Assembly (NCBI RefSeq): GCF_900113905.1
Contig: NZ_FORC01000001.1
Location: 1,052,060 to 1,116,059 of the forward strand
Reading direction: 5' to 3'
Source: Phytopseudomonas argentinensis
GTDB taxonomy: Bacteria > Pseudomonadota > Gammaproteobacteria > Pseudomonadales > Pseudomonadaceae
Length of the DNA stretch: 64,000 nt
In this document: piece after piece, positions 43,391-53,431 of the stretch
How the letters are laid out: each line of letters begins with the position of its first letter
Numbering within the stretch: the stretch's first letter is position 1
Translations under genes and position numbers: made by a program
The notes under the pieces: generated by a model
The model's input: the letters and a program-made list of their open reading frames with translations, nothing else
Told to the model about the DNA's origin: nothing
Database searches by the model: none

Positions 43391-45052
43391 ATGACCAAGT
43401 TCCGCGACACCGAAATCCGCGCCCCGCGCGGCACCACGCTTACCGCCAAGAGCTGGCTGACCGAAGCGCCGCTGCGCATGCTGATGAACAACCTCGACCC
43501 GGACGTGGCCGAGAACCCCAGGGAGCTGGTGGTCTACGGCGGCATCGGCCGTGCCGCGCGTAACTGGGAGTGCTATGACAAGATCGTCGAGAGCCTGACC
43601 AACCTGAATGACGACGAGACCCTGCTGGTGCAGTCCGGCAAGCCGGTCGGCGTGTTCAAGACCCACGCCAATGCACCGCGCGTGCTGATCGCCAACTCCA
43701 ACCTGGTGCCGCACTGGGCGAGCTGGGAGCACTTCAACGAGCTGGATGCCAAGGGCCTGGCCATGTACGGCCAGATGACCGCCGGCAGCTGGATCTACAT
43801 CGGCAGCCAGGGCATCGTCCAGGGCACCTACGAGACTTTCGTCGAGGCCGGTCGCCAGCACTACGCCGGCAACCTCAAGGGCCGCTGGGTGCTGACCGCA
43901 GGCCTGGGTGGCATGGGCGGTGCCCAGCCGCTGGCCGCCACCCTGGCCGGCGCCTGCTCGCTGAATATCGAATGCCAGCAGAGCAGCATCGATTTCCGCC
44001 TGCGCAGCCGTTACGTCGACGAGCAGGCCACCGATCTGGACGACGCCCTGGCGCGCATCGCTAAGTACACCGCTGAAGGCAAGGCCATCTCCGTAGCGCT
44101 GCAGGGCAACGCCGCCGAAATCCTCCCGGAGCTGGTACGTCGTGGCGTACGCCCGGATATGGTCACCGACCAGACCAGCGCCCACGACCCGCTCAACGGT
44201 TACCTGCCGATTGGCTGGAGCTGGGCCGAATACAGGGATCGTGCAGCCACCGATCCGGCTGGCGTGGTCAAGGCTGCCAAGCAGTCCATGGCCGTGCACG
44301 TGCAGGCCATGCTCGACTTCCGGAAGATGGGCGTGCCGACCTTCGACTACGGCAACAACATCCGCCAGATGGCCAAGGAAGAAGGCGTGAGCAATGCCTT
44401 CGACTTCCCCGGCTTCGTGCCGGCCTATATCCGCCCGCTGTTCTGCCGCGGCATCGGCCCGTTCCGCTGGGCGGCGCTGTCCGGCAACCCCGAGGACATC
44501 TACAAGACCGACGCCAAGGTCAAGGAACTGATTCCGGACGACGCCCACCTGCACCGCTGGCTGGACATGGCCCGCGAGCGCATCGCCTTTCAGGGCCTGC
44601 CGGCGCGTATCTGCTGGGTCGGCCTGGGGCAGCGCGCCAAGCTCGGCCTGGCCTTCAACGAGATGGTGCGCTCGGGCGAGCTGAGCGCGCCGGTGGTGAT
44701 CGGCCGCGACCACCTGGACTCAGGCTCGGTGGCCAGCCCCAACCGCGAGACCGAGGCCATGCAGGACGGCTCCGATGCGGTGTCCGACTGGCCGCTGCTC
44801 AATGCCCTGCTCAACACCGCCAGCGGCGCCACCTGGGTGTCGCTGCACCACGGCGGCGGCGTCGGCATGGGTTTCTCCCAGCATTCGGGTATGGTCATCG
44901 TCTGCGATGGCAGCGATGAAGCAGCCGCGCGCATTGCCCGCGTACTGTCCAACGACCCGGGCACCGGGGTGATGCGTCATGCCGATGCTGGCTACCAGAT
45001 CGCCATCGATTGCGCCCGTGAGCAGGGTTTGAATCTGCCGATGATCGGCTGA
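43391..45052 (+). CDS. hutU: Urocanate hydratase
   Basis: Second enzyme of histidine degradation, converting urocanate to imidazolonepropionate with tightly bound NAD. 553 aa, the usual length. NAD-binding glycine region [15 protein letters not shown], conserved [16 protein letters not shown] and [27 protein letters not shown] are all present. AGGAG lies upstream of the ATG; 38 bp after the permease gene. Confidence 0.97.
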   Translation: MTKFRDTEIRAPRGTTLTAKSWLTEAPLRMLMNNLDPDVAENPRELVVYGGIGRAARNWECYDKIVESLTNLNDDETLLVQSGKPVGVFKTHANAPRVLIANSNLVPHWASWEHFNELDAKGLAMYGQMTAGSWIYIGSQGIVQGTYETFVEAGRQHYAGNLKGRWVLTAGLGGMGGAQPLAATLAGACSLNIECQQSSIDFRLRSRYVDEQATDLDDALARIAKYTAEGKAISVALQGNAAEILPELVRRGVRPDMVTDQTSAHDPLNGYLPIGWSWAEYRDRAATDPAGVVKAAKQSMAVHVQAMLDFRKMGVPTFDYGNNIRQMAKEEGVSNAFDFPGFVPAYIRPLFCRGIGPFRWAALSGNPEDIYKTDAKVKELIPDDAHLHRWLDMARERIAFQGLPARICWVGLGQRAKLGLAFNEMVRSGELSAPVVIGRDHLDSGSVASPNRETEAMQDGSDAVSDWPLLNALLNTASGATWVSLHHGGGVGMGFSQHSGMVIVCDGSDEAAARIARVLSNDPGTGVMRHADAGYQIAIDCAREQGLNLPMIG

Positions 45053-45193
45053 GAGCATGTCCACAGTCTGCTGCGCGTCGGCCAAACGGCGTTGCAAACG
45101 ACTTCGGACTGCTCATTTACAGCTCGTAAACTCCGCGTCCTCAGCCATTTGCGCCACCGTTTGGCTCTAGCTCGCGAGACTTTGAACACGCTC
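45053..45193. repeat. MITE-like palindromic repeat between hutU and hutH
   Basis: About 140 bp filling almost the whole gap. Imperfect ends GAGCATGT / ACACGCTC and inner arms GCCAAACGG (45081-45089) / CCGTTTGGC (45157-45165), with TTTAC / GTAAA near the centre. It resembles a dispersed Pseudomonas intergenic repeat. It interrupts the hut operon without breaking a gene and may reduce read-through or stabilise the upstream mRNA. Confidence 0.65.
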
Positions 45194-45209
45194 TTTGGAC
45201 ACACACCTC

Positions 45210-46745
45210 ATGACCACCCTGAACCTGAAACCCGGCCAACTGACCCTGGCCGACCTGCGCGCCGCCTACCAGGCTCCCGTGCACCTGAGCCTGGACGCCA
45301 GCGCCCACGAGGCCATCGACGCCAGCGTCGCCTGCGTCAACCGGATCATCGCCGAGGGCCGCACCGCCTACGGCATCAACACCGGCTTCGGCCTGCTGGC
45401 CTCCACGCGCATCGCCAATACCGACCTGGAAAAGCTGCAGCGCTCGCTGGTGCTGTCCCATGCCGCCGGCATCGGCGAGCCGCTGAGCGACGCCATGGTG
45501 CGGCTGATCATGCTGCTGAAGATCAACAGCCTGGCGCGCGGCTTCTCGGGCATCCGCCGCCAGGTGATCGACGCGCTGATCGCCCTGGTCAACGCCGAGG
45601 TCTACCCGCATATCCCACTGAAAGGCTCGGTCGGCGCCTCCGGTGACCTGGCGCCGCTGGCGCATATGTCGCTGGTGCTGCTCGGTGAAAGCCAGGCGCG
45701 GCACCAGAGCCAGTGGTTGCCGGCCAGCGAGGCGCTGGCCATCGCCGGCCTGGAGCCAATGACCCTGGCCGCCAAGGAGGGCCTGGCCCTGCTCAACGGC
45801 ACCCAGGTGTCCACCGCCTACGCCCTGCGCGGCCTGTTCGAGGGTGAGGACCTGTACGCCGCGGCCAGCGTCTGCGGCGCGTTGAGCGTCGAGGCGCTGC
45901 TGGGTTCGCGCTCGCCCTTCGATGCGCGCATCCATGCCGCCCGCGGCCAGCGCGGGCAGATCGACGCGGCGGCCGCCTTCCGTCACCTGCTCGGCGACAG
46001 CAGTGAGATCGGCCGCTCCCACGCCGCCTGCGACAAGGTGCAGGATCCCTATTCCCTGCGCTGCCAGCCCCAGGTCATGGGCGCCTGCCTGACCCAGCTG
46101 CGCCAGGCCGCGGATGTGCTGGCAGTGGAAGCCAACGCGGTCTCCGACAACCCGCTGGTATTCGCCGCCGAAGGCGAGGTGATTTCCGGTGGCAACTTCC
46201 ACGCCGAGCCGGTGGCCATGGCCGCCGACAACCTCGCCCTGGCCATCGCCGAGATCGGCGCGCTGTCCGAGCGGCGTATCTCGCTGATGATGGACAAGCA
46301 TATGTCGCAGCTGCCGCCGTTTCTGGTGGCCAACGGAGGCGTGAATTCCGGCTTTATGATCGCCCAGGTAACGGCGGCAGCCCTGGCCAGCGAGAACAAG
46401 GCACTGGCCCATCCGCACAGCGTCGACAGCCTGCCGACTTCGGCCAACCAGGAAGACCACGTGTCCATGGCCCCGGCTGCCGGCAAGCGCCTCTGGGACA
46501 TGGCGGCCAACACCCGTGGCGTACTGGCCGTGGAGTGGCTGGGCGCTTGCCAGGGCCTGGACTTCCGCGAGGGCCTGCAGAGCACGCCAGCGCTGGAGCA
46601 GGCGCGCCAGGTGTTGCGCGCCAAGGTGCCGTACTACGTCGAGGACCGTTTCTTCGCCCCGGACATCGCCGTCGCCGACGAGCTGCTGGCCGAACGGGTG
46701 CTGACGCCGTTGCTGCCGGCCGGCATGTTGCCTTCGGTAGGCTGA
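45210..46745 (+). CDS. hutH: Histidine ammonia-lyase
   Basis: First step of histidine degradation, releasing ammonia to give urocanate. 511 aa, typical length. The self-forming MIO prosthetic group comes from Ala-Ser-Gly at about residues 143-145 in [14 protein letters not shown]. The conserved FHAEP region ([20 protein letters not shown]) and QEDHVSM are present. ATG 45210 matches the family N-terminus; a TTG at 45195 is in frame. No strong ribosome site, probably because a repeat lies directly upstream. Confidence 0.97.
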   Translation: MTTLNLKPGQLTLADLRAAYQAPVHLSLDASAHEAIDASVACVNRIIAEGRTAYGINTGFGLLASTRIANTDLEKLQRSLVLSHAAGIGEPLSDAMVRLIMLLKINSLARGFSGIRRQVIDALIALVNAEVYPHIPLKGSVGASGDLAPLAHMSLVLLGESQARHQSQWLPASEALAIAGLEPMTLAAKEGLALLNGTQVSTAYALRGLFEGEDLYAAASVCGALSVEALLGSRSPFDARIHAARGQRGQIDAAAAFRHLLGDSSEIGRSHAACDKVQDPYSLRCQPQVMGACLTQLRQAADVLAVEANAVSDNPLVFAAEGEVISGGNFHAEPVAMAADNLALAIAEIGALSERRISLMMDKHMSQLPPFLVANGGVNSGFMIAQVTAAALASENKALAHPHSVDSLPTSANQEDHVSMAPAAGKRLWDMAANTRGVLAVEWLGACQGLDFREGLQSTPALEQARQVLRAKVPYYVEDRFFAPDIAVADELLAERVLTPLLPAGMLPSVG

Positions 46746-46833
46746 TGCGCCTGGCTCGCGCCCGCTCCCGCAAGTGGGAGCGTGGCGCCAGCTCCGCTAT
46801 CATCCGCGCACCGGGCATTACCAAGGAGTTGCC

Positions 46834-47544
46834 GTGACCAGTCCCACCCCGCGCTACAAGGCCATCGAGGATTTTCTGCTCGAGCGCATCGGCAACGGTG
46901 ACTACCCGCTGCATCACCAGATTCCCCCCGAAGAACAGCTGGCCAGGGATTTCTCGGTCAGCCGCATGACCGCCAACAAGGCCATCAACAATCTGGTGCA
47001 ACAGGGCTACCTGATTCGCCAGGCGGGCCTGGGCACCTTCGTTACCGACCGCAAATCCGAGTCCTCGCTGCACGAGGTGATGAACATCGCCGCCGAGGTG
47101 CGCGCCCGCGGCCATACCTATTCCAACCGCATCCTGCGCAGCGAAGCGCTGGCCGCCGATGACGAGGTGGCGTTGCGTTTGGGCCTGCGCATCGGCGCCG
47201 AGGTATTTCACAGCATCCTCGTGCACCTGGAAGACGGCGTGCCGATCCAGCTCGAGGATCGCTTCGTCAATCCGCGCTGGGTGCCCCATTACCTGAGCAG
47301 CGACTTCTCGAAGCAGACACCCAACGAAGTGCTAGTCGCCAGTTGCCCGATCAGCGACGTGGAGCATGTAGTCGAGGCCGTGCACGCCGACGCCCGTACT
47401 GCCGAATGGCTGGACATCGCACCGGGCGCCGCCTGTCTGTCGATGATCCGCCGCACCTGGTCGAACGAGCACCTGATCAGCTACGTGCGGCTGATTCACC
47501 CGGGCGAACGCTACAAGCTGCGCTCGAGCACCAAACACCGCTGA
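46834..47544 (+). CDS. hutC: Histidine utilisation repressor (GntR/HutC family)
   Basis: Repressor of 236 aa. N-terminal GntR winged helix (YPLHHQIPPEEQLARDFSVSRMTANKAINNL) and C-terminal UTRA effector domain, expected to sense urocanate. It starts with GTG after AAGGAG; the longer frame has no ribosome site. Last gene of the hut cluster on the same strand, while most Pseudomonas place hutC divergent from the enzymes. Probable targets are the two TGTATATACA sites before hutI. Confidence 0.94.
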   Translation: MTSPTPRYKAIEDFLLERIGNGDYPLHHQIPPEEQLARDFSVSRMTANKAINNLVQQGYLIRQAGLGTFVTDRKSESSLHEVMNIAAEVRARGHTYSNRILRSEALAADDEVALRLGLRIGAEVFHSILVHLEDGVPIQLEDRFVNPRWVPHYLSSDFSKQTPNEVLVASCPISDVEHVVEAVHADARTAEWLDIAPGAACLSMIRRTWSNEHLISYVRLIHPGERYKLRSSTKHR

Positions 47545-48396
47545 TCACAGGCGAAAGTGCTGATGAATGGCCTGAGCCAATAGCTCCAGGGCCTCGTCGT
47601 GCTGTGCCTGGGCCGAGCGCAGGAACATCACCTCATGCTCGGCGGCCTGGGGCAGCTCCTCGACGATACGCATGAGGCTACTCATCTTCGCGCGGTCCAT
47701 CAGGGTGATCGCCAGCCCCGACTCGACGCAGGCCCTGATAGCCTGGCTGGACGGGCTGTCGAGCACTACCCGCCAGCTGTAGCCGGCCGCTTTCAGCGAC
47801 TCCAGCATCAGGCTGCGGTACGGGCAGTCGGCCGCGTGAATGGCCAGCGGGATGATGCCCTTTGCCGCCTGCGGACGGGATGCCGCTGCGACCCATACCG
47901 GCGTGGTGGCGACCAGCACCTGAGCCCCCTCGCGCTGCCCCAGCGGCAGGGTGAGCACCGCGCCGTGCAGCTTGCCGGCCTGCACCTGCTCGCGCAGCGT
48001 ATAACTGGGCGCGGTCTTCACCTCCAGTACCACGTTGGGCCAGGCCGCCGCGAAAATAGGCAGGATGTCGCGGATCACATGGGCGGCGTATTCGTCGGGT
48101 ATCCCCAGGCGGATGCGCCCGACCAGTCGCGGGCCCTGCAACTCGGCGAGCACCCGATCGTGAGTGCTGAGCAGTTCGCTGGTCGAGCGCAGCAGCCGCT
48201 TGCCCAGCACCGTCAGCGCCACCGACTGGTTGTCGCGGTCGAACAGCCGGCCACCGGCGACCGTCTCCAAGCGTTGGATATGAACGCTGATCGCCGCCGG
48301 GCTCTTGTGCAGCTGTTCGGCAGCCGCCTTGAAGCGCCCGCTGCGCGCCACAGCATGGAAGGTGCGGATCAGCTCGATGTCGAGTACGGCATTCAT
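47545..48396 (-). CDS. LysR-family transcriptional regulator
   Basis: Regulator of 283 aa. Helix-turn-helix RFKAAAEQLHKSPAAISVHIQRLE at the N-terminus and a LysR substrate domain after it (RIRLGIPDEYAAHVIRDILPIF). It ends 1 bp after hutC on the opposite strand. Divergent from an EamA exporter, which it probably activates, a common pairing for amino-acid or metabolite exporters. Confidence 0.92.
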   Translation of the reverse strand: MNAVLDIELIRTFHAVARSGRFKAAAEQLHKSPAAISVHIQRLETVAGGRLFDRDNQSVALTVLGKRLLRSTSELLSTHDRVLAELQGPRLVGRIRLGIPDEYAAHVIRDILPIFAAAWPNVVLEVKTAPSYTLREQVQAGKLHGAVLTLPLGQREGAQVLVATTPVWVAAASRPQAAKGIIPLAIHAADCPYRSLMLESLKAAGYSWRVVLDSPSSQAIRACVESGLAITLMDRAKMSSLMRIVEELPQAAEHEVMFLRSAQAQHDEALELLAQAIHQHFRL

Positions 48397-48494
48397 CGTT
48401 CAATAATTCCGAACCACTGATTAAATATATTTTGATTTATTAGATTACCCCGCTTTCGTAGCCTGCACCTACACCCTTTATCCGGTCATCCCTC

Positions 48495-49460
48495 ATGTCC
48501 GTTACCCATACCGCTCGCCTCTGGCCCATCGCCATTCCGCTGCTGGTGCTCGAAGCGGCCCTGGTGGTGATCTGGAGTTCGGGCTTTATTGGCGCGCGCT
48601 TCTCCATCGACCATGCGCCGGCCATGCTGGTGGTGTTCTGGCGCAGCCTGCTGTTCGTGTTGCTGCTGGCGCCCTGGGCATTGCCGCGCCTGCGCCATGC
48701 GTCGCCTGCCACGCTGCTGCGCCATGCCGGTATCGGTCTGCTGGCGATGGGCGGTTACCTCGCTGGCGTGGTTCAGGGCATCGCCCTCGGCGTGCCGGCC
48801 GGGCTCGCCGCCCTGCTGGCCGACCTGCTGCCCATCGGCGTCGCACTGCTCAGCGTGCTGGTGCTCCAGCAGCGCCTGGGCTGGCGTACCTGGCTCGGCC
48901 TGATCACCGGCCTGACCGGCGTGGTGCTGGCCACCTCCGATGCACTGGCCTGGGGCGATGCGCCATTGTGGGTCTACGGCTTGCCGCTCCTCGGCATGCT
49001 CTCGCTGGCGGTCGCCACCCTGTGGCAGAAACGCACCAAGGCCGCGGCGTCCCTCGACCTGCTCGGCAACCTGTGGCTGCAATGCTGCATCTGCTGCGTG
49101 CCGTTCGCACTGCTGGCCGCCATGGACGGCAGCCTGATGCCGGTGCCCTCAAGCGGCTTCGCCCTGAGCGTGCTGTGGACGAGTGTTTCCACCATAGGCG
49201 GCTACGGCTTGTACTGGCTGTGCCTGAAGCGCTCGACACCGACGCGGGTGGCCAGCGTGCTGTACCTGAGCCCGGCGCTGACCCTGGTGTGGGCCTGGGC
49301 GATGTTCGGCGAGCCGCTGTCCTGGCTGATGGGCCTGGGCACGGTCATTTCGGGGTTGGGGATCTGGCTGGTGATACGCAACGAACCGAGACAGAACGAT
49401 GACGGGCGCGCCTCGGCGAACCCGTCATCGACAACCGTCAAAGCAGCTTGTCGAGGGTGA
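48495..49460 (+). CDS. EamA/DMT-family transporter
   Basis: Ten-helix membrane protein of 321 aa made of two EamA units (LVVIWSSGFIGARFSIDHAPAM in the first and YGLYWLCLKRSTPTRVASVLYLSPALTLVWAW in the second). Such proteins export amino acids or other metabolites. Divergent from a LysR regulator across about 98 bp of AT-rich promoter. Its 3' end overlaps the Mo-subunit gene by 23 bp on the opposite strand. Confidence 0.92.
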   Translation: MSVTHTARLWPIAIPLLVLEAALVVIWSSGFIGARFSIDHAPAMLVVFWRSLLFVLLLAPWALPRLRHASPATLLRHAGIGLLAMGGYLAGVVQGIALGVPAGLAALLADLLPIGVALLSVLVLQQRLGWRTWLGLITGLTGVVLATSDALAWGDAPLWVYGLPLLGMLSLAVATLWQKRTKAAASLDLLGNLWLQCCICCVPFALLAAMDGSLMPVPSSGFALSVLWTSVSTIGGYGLYWLCLKRSTPTRVASVLYLSPALTLVWAWAMFGEPLSWLMGLGTVISGLGIWLVIRNEPRQNDDGRASANPSSTTVKAACRG

Positions 49461-51633
49461 TCGGCAACTGGCGAATGCGCTTGCCGGTAGCGTGGTAGAC
49501 CGCATTGGCGACCGCCGCGGCAACCCCGACGATACCGATCTCGCCCACGCCCTTAGAGCCCAGCGGGTTGATGATGCTGTCGTTCTCCTCGACGAAGATC
49601 ACCTCGATAGCACCGATATCGGCGTGCACCGGCACATGGTAGTCAGCCAGGTTGTGGTTCATGCAGCGCCCAAGGTCATGGTCGATCATCGCCTCCTCGT
49701 GCAAGGCCATGCCGATGCCCCACACCACGCCACCGAGAATCTGGCTGCGCGCGGTTTTCGGATTGATCACCCGGCCGGCGGCGATGGCGCTGACCACCCG
49801 GGTGACCCTTACCGTACCCAGCGCCTCATCCACCTGCACTTCGACGAATACCGCCGAGTGGCTGGCACTGGCGTAACGCTCGCGCTGTTTGCCGGGCTGC
49901 GCCTGCACCTCGGCCTCCAGACTACCGTGCCGAGCGAGTAGCGCGCTCAGCTCGACCGCACGACTGGCATCCTCGCCCTGCTGCACGCGGCCAGCGCTGA
50001 AACGCAGCGCCGCACCATCGCTGAACGGCGCCTCCGGCCATTGCCGCGCCGCCTCGCAGAGTTTCTCGGCCAGGGCCAGGCAGGCTTCGCGTACCGCACT
50101 GCCCACCGACGATACGGTGAAAGAGCCGCCCTGCAACGGCGCCTGGGGCAGGCTGGAATCGCCAAGGCGGAATTCCACCTGGGACGGCTCCAGGCCCAGC
50201 ACATCGGCGGCGATCTGGGTCATCACGGTGGCGGTGCCCGGGCCGATGTCACAGGTAGCGCTGGCGACGATCAGGCGGCCATCGGCGGAAAAACTGGCAC
50301 GGGCACTGGCCGGCATCTGCATGGCTTCCCACACGCCGGTGGCCATGCCGTAGCCGATCAACTGATCGCCCTCACGCATGCTGCGCGGCTGCGGGCTGCG
50401 CTTGCTCCAGCCGAAGGCATCGGCACCCTGCTGATAGCAGGCGCGCAGCTCCTTGCTGGAATAGGGTTTGCCTTCGTTCTGGTTGGTTTCGGCGTAGTTG
50501 GTCAGGCGCAGTTGCACCGGGTCTACCCCTGCTGCCCAGGCCAGTTCGTCCATTGCCGACTCCAACGCGTAAACGCCGGTAGCAGCGCCCGGCGCGCGCA
50601 TGTCCAGCGGCGTGTAGACATCCAGCGGCGCCAGCCGGTAGGCCAGGCGCACGTGATCGCAGTGGTAGAGCATCCCCGACCATTCGGCGACGTGCTCGGT
50701 GAAGTCCTCGAAGCGCGAGGTCTGGGCGATCACCTCGTGCACCAGGCCCTGCAACTTGCCATTTTCATCGGCGCCGAGTTGCAGATGCTGCACCGCCCGC
50801 GGTCGATAGCCGAAGGTGAACATCTGCTGGCGGGTCAGGGTCACGCGCACCGACTGCTGCAACTTCAGCGCGGCCATGGCCGCCAGTGGCAACTGGTACT
50901 GCGGGCGCAGGCCGGAGCCGAAGGCGCCACCCACGAAGGAAGACTTGATCCGCACGCGATCCGGTTCGAGCTTGAGCACCTCGGCCAGGTAACGCTGGCT
51001 GTTCTGCGGACCCTGGGTCTTGTCGTGCACCAGCAGACTGCCGTCGGCCTGATAGATCACCGTCGAGGCATGGGGCTCCATGGGGTGATGATATTCACAG
51101 GGCAGCTCGTATTCCAGCTCCAGACGCACGGGCGCCCCGGCGATCACCCCATCGGCGTCGCCACGTGGCTTGGGCAGCTCGGCCGGCGCGGCATGTGCCG
51201 CACTCAGGGCTTCGCGCAGATCTGTAGCATGGGGCTGCTGCTCGTAGCTGATACGCACCAGCGAGCCGGCGTGACGGGCCAACTCCAGGGTATCGGCGAC
51301 CACCAGGGCCACCGGCTGGCCGCTGTAGCGGATCCGTTCGTTGAACAGCGGGCGGAACGGCGAGCCATCGGCGGCATCGTCGTCTTCGTAGCTCTCGTCG
51401 TCCTGAGCCATGGGCGGACGATTGAGGTGGCTGAGCACCAGTTTCACACCGGGCAGCGCCAGGGCAGCCGAGGCGTCGATGGCGGTGATGCGGCCACGGG
51501 CGATCACGCTGCAGATCACGCTGCCATGGAGCAGGTCATCGGCCGGATGTTCGGCGGCATAACGCGCCCGGCCGCTGACTTTCAGCGGGCCGTCGACGCG
51601 GTCCAGCGGTTGGCCGAGGGTTCGCGCATTCAT
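49438..51633 (-). CDS. Molybdenum-binding subunit of aldehyde oxidoreductase (PaoC-like)
   Basis: Large catalytic subunit, 731 aa, of a xanthine-dehydrogenase-family enzyme. Opening LDRVDGPLKVSGRARYAAEH, Mo-cofactor regions SSFVGGAFGSGLRPQYQLPLA and ATCDIGPGTATVMTQIAADVLG, and the catalytic Glu in GSKGVGEIGIVGVAAAVANA are visible. The start ATG overlaps the FAD-subunit stop (ATGA). Oxidises aldehydes or N-heterocycles; periplasmic or cytoplasmic location depends on the FeS subunit, which lacks an obvious Tat signal here. Confidence 0.92.
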   Translation of the reverse strand: MNARTLGQPLDRVDGPLKVSGRARYAAEHPADDLLHGSVICSVIARGRITAIDASAALALPGVKLVLSHLNRPPMAQDDESYEDDDAADGSPFRPLFNERIRYSGQPVALVVADTLELARHAGSLVRISYEQQPHATDLREALSAAHAAPAELPKPRGDADGVIAGAPVRLELEYELPCEYHHPMEPHASTVIYQADGSLLVHDKTQGPQNSQRYLAEVLKLEPDRVRIKSSFVGGAFGSGLRPQYQLPLAAMAALKLQQSVRVTLTRQQMFTFGYRPRAVQHLQLGADENGKLQGLVHEVIAQTSRFEDFTEHVAEWSGMLYHCDHVRLAYRLAPLDVYTPLDMRAPGAATGVYALESAMDELAWAAGVDPVQLRLTNYAETNQNEGKPYSSKELRACYQQGADAFGWSKRSPQPRSMREGDQLIGYGMATGVWEAMQMPASARASFSADGRLIVASATCDIGPGTATVMTQIAADVLGLEPSQVEFRLGDSSLPQAPLQGGSFTVSSVGSAVREACLALAEKLCEAARQWPEAPFSDGAALRFSAGRVQQGEDASRAVELSALLARHGSLEAEVQAQPGKQRERYASASHSAVFVEVQVDEALGTVRVTRVVSAIAAGRVINPKTARSQILGGVVWGIGMALHEEAMIDHDLGRCMNHNLADYHVPVHADIGAIEVIFVEENDSIINPLGSKGVGEIGIVGVAAAVANAVYHATGKRIRQLPITLDKLL

Positions 51634-52619
51634 GGGCGGGCTCCTTCTGCGGCGGTGGTCAGGGCCCGAACCACGGCGCGGCGCGCCAGTTCGACCTTGA
51701 AGGAATTGTGGGCCAGCGGCTGGGCATCCTTGACCAGCAGCTCGGCAGCGGCCGCGAAGTGCTCGGGCGTGGCGGGCTGGCCGACCAGGCTGGCTTCCAC
51801 GTCCGCTCGGCGCCATGGCTTGTGGGCGACGCCGCCCAGGGCGATACGCGCCTGGCGGATCTGCCCGCCCTCGTCCAGCTCGAGTGCCGCGGCTACCGAC
51901 ACCAGGGCGAAGGCGAACGAAGCGCGATCACGCAACTTGAGGTAGGCGTGATGACCGGCGAAGCCTGCGGCCGGCAGCTCGATGGCGAGGATCAATTCGC
52001 CTGCCTCTAGCACGGTGTCGCGCTCTGGGGTATCGCCAGGCAAACGATGGAAGTCGCTCATCGGCACGCGGCGCTCGCCCTGCGGGCCGGTGATCACCAC
52101 CTGGGCATCCAGGGCGGCCAGGGCCACGCAGAAGTCCGATGGGTGCACGGCCACGCAGAGCTCGCTGGCACCGAACAGCGCATGGTTGCGGTTCAGCCCT
52201 TCGCGGGCCGGGCAGCCGCTGCCAGGTTCGCGCTTGTTGCACGGTACCTGGCTGTCGTAGAAGTAATGGCAGCGGGTGCGCTGCAGCAGGTTGCCGCCGG
52301 CGCTGGCCATGTTGCGTACCTGGGGCGAGGCGCCGGAGAGCAGCGCCTGGGCAAGCAGTGGATAACGCCGTTCGATCTCCGGGTGCCAGGCCAGCTCGGC
52401 GTTGCCGACCAGGGCGCCGATGCGCAGGCCGCCGTCGGCGGTGGCGGTCACCTCACGCAGCGGCAGCGCGTTGATGTCGATAAGGCGCTTGGGGCGCACC
52501 AGGTTTTCCTTCATCAGGTCGACCAGGTTGGTGCCACCGGCAATGAACAGGCTGTCGGGCCCGGCCAGGCGCACCGCTTCGTCGATGGCCGCAGGCTTGC
52601 TGTAGGCGAAGGGGGTCAT
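51630..52619 (-). CDS. FAD-binding subunit of aldehyde oxidoreductase (PaoB-like, with 4Fe-4S insert)
   Basis: Protein of 329 aa with the FAD-binding motif FIAGGTNLVDLMKEN and ASAGGNLLQRTRCHYFYD. The Cys-rich segment RCHYFYDSQVPCNKREPGSGC is the extra 4Fe-4S cluster insertion found in PaoB and 4-hydroxybenzoyl-CoA reductase-type subunits but not in ordinary xanthine dehydrogenase. Four-base ATGA overlaps on both sides show tight operon structure. Confidence 0.93.
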   Translation of the reverse strand: MTPFAYSKPAAIDEAVRLAGPDSLFIAGGTNLVDLMKENLVRPKRLIDINALPLREVTATADGGLRIGALVGNAELAWHPEIERRYPLLAQALLSGASPQVRNMASAGGNLLQRTRCHYFYDSQVPCNKREPGSGCPAREGLNRNHALFGASELCVAVHPSDFCVALAALDAQVVITGPQGERRVPMSDFHRLPGDTPERDTVLEAGELILAIELPAAGFAGHHAYLKLRDRASFAFALVSVAAALELDEGGQIRQARIALGGVAHKPWRRADVEASLVGQPATPEHFAAAAELLVKDAQPLAHNSFKVELARRAVVRALTTAAEGARP

Positions 52620-53125
52620 GGGCGCACCGCCTGTTCGGTTTCGGGCAGTGCTTCTTCGATGGCTGCCAGGATATTGCTGTAGGCGCCGCAGCGGCACAGG
52701 TTGCCGCTCATGCGCTCGCGGATATCGGCGGCGTCGCCGACTCGCCCTTCGTTGGCCAGGCCGACCGCCGAGCAGATCTGCCCGGGCGTGCAATAGCCGC
52801 ACTGGAAGGCGTCGTGCTTGACGAAGGCGCGCTGCATGGGGTGCAGCTCATCACCCGCGGCCAGGCCTTCGATGGTGGTCAGCTCGCGGCCGTCGAGCAT
52901 CACTGCCAGGGTCAGGCAGGCGTTGACCCGCTGGCCGTCCACCAGCACCGTGCAGGCGCCACACTGGCCGTGGTCGCAGCCTTTCTTGGTGCCGACCAGG
53001 TCGAGCTGTTCACGAAGCAGATCGAGGGCCGTGATCCACGGGTACACCTCGACCTGGGTAGGGCTGCCGTTCAACGACAGGGAAATCGTCCGGCGCTCGG
53101 CGCCGTCTGTGATGGTCTCGCTCAT
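52616..53125 (-). CDS. 2Fe-2S subunit of aldehyde oxidoreductase (PaoA-like)
   Basis: Protein of 169 aa with the plant-ferredoxin-type cluster GTKKGCDHGQCGACTVLVDG and the second cluster CGYCTPGQIC...GNLCRCGAY. First gene of the operon. Unlike E. coli PaoA it has no twin-arginine signal, so the enzyme is probably cytoplasmic. Mo-cofactor insertion would need an XdhC/PaoD-like factor, absent here but present with mocA at 10783-12309. Confidence 0.94.
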   Translation of the reverse strand: MSETITDGAERRTISLSLNGSPTQVEVYPWITALDLLREQLDLVGTKKGCDHGQCGACTVLVDGQRVNACLTLAVMLDGRELTTIEGLAAGDELHPMQRAFVKHDAFQCGYCTPGQICSAVGLANEGRVGDAADIRERMSGNLCRCGAYSNILAAIEEALPETEQAVRP

Positions 53126-53232
53126 GGGGCTACCTCGGTTTGCGTGGATGTCTCGTGCATCCGTTCAAAATCTGAGGTAGGTACCGGTAAAACGTTCAGG
53201 TTGGATGTCGACCGCAGAGCGATTCGTTTAAA

Positions 53233-53429
53233 CCTGTTCACGATCTTCTTAGGCAACATTAAGGAGACTGCTACAAGGCAGAAGCGGTCGTCGCTGGCTC
53301 ATTGTGGGCGCGGGCCATGCCCGCGAAAAATCACGGGCATGGCCCGTTCCCACGGGATAGGGGGGAATGACCGCTTCCGTCAACTTTGCAGGCAAAGCGC
53401 TAAAGCAGAGCCGAACGATCGTGAACAGG
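53233..53429. repeat. Nested inverted-repeat element (MITE-like) with internal REP
   Basis: Perfect 13-bp terminal inverted repeats CCTGTTCACGATC (53233-53245) and GATCGTGAACAGG (53417-53429). Inside are GAAGCGGTC / GACCGCTTC (53281-53289, 53369-53377), then GTGGG / CCCAC around CGGGCCATGCCCG / CGGGCATGGCCCG (53311-53346). The right end abuts the rsmJ stop codon. The whole gap between the Mo operon and rsmJ can fold as one long cruciform. No ORF inside. Confidence 0.75.
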
Positions 53430-53431
53430 CG

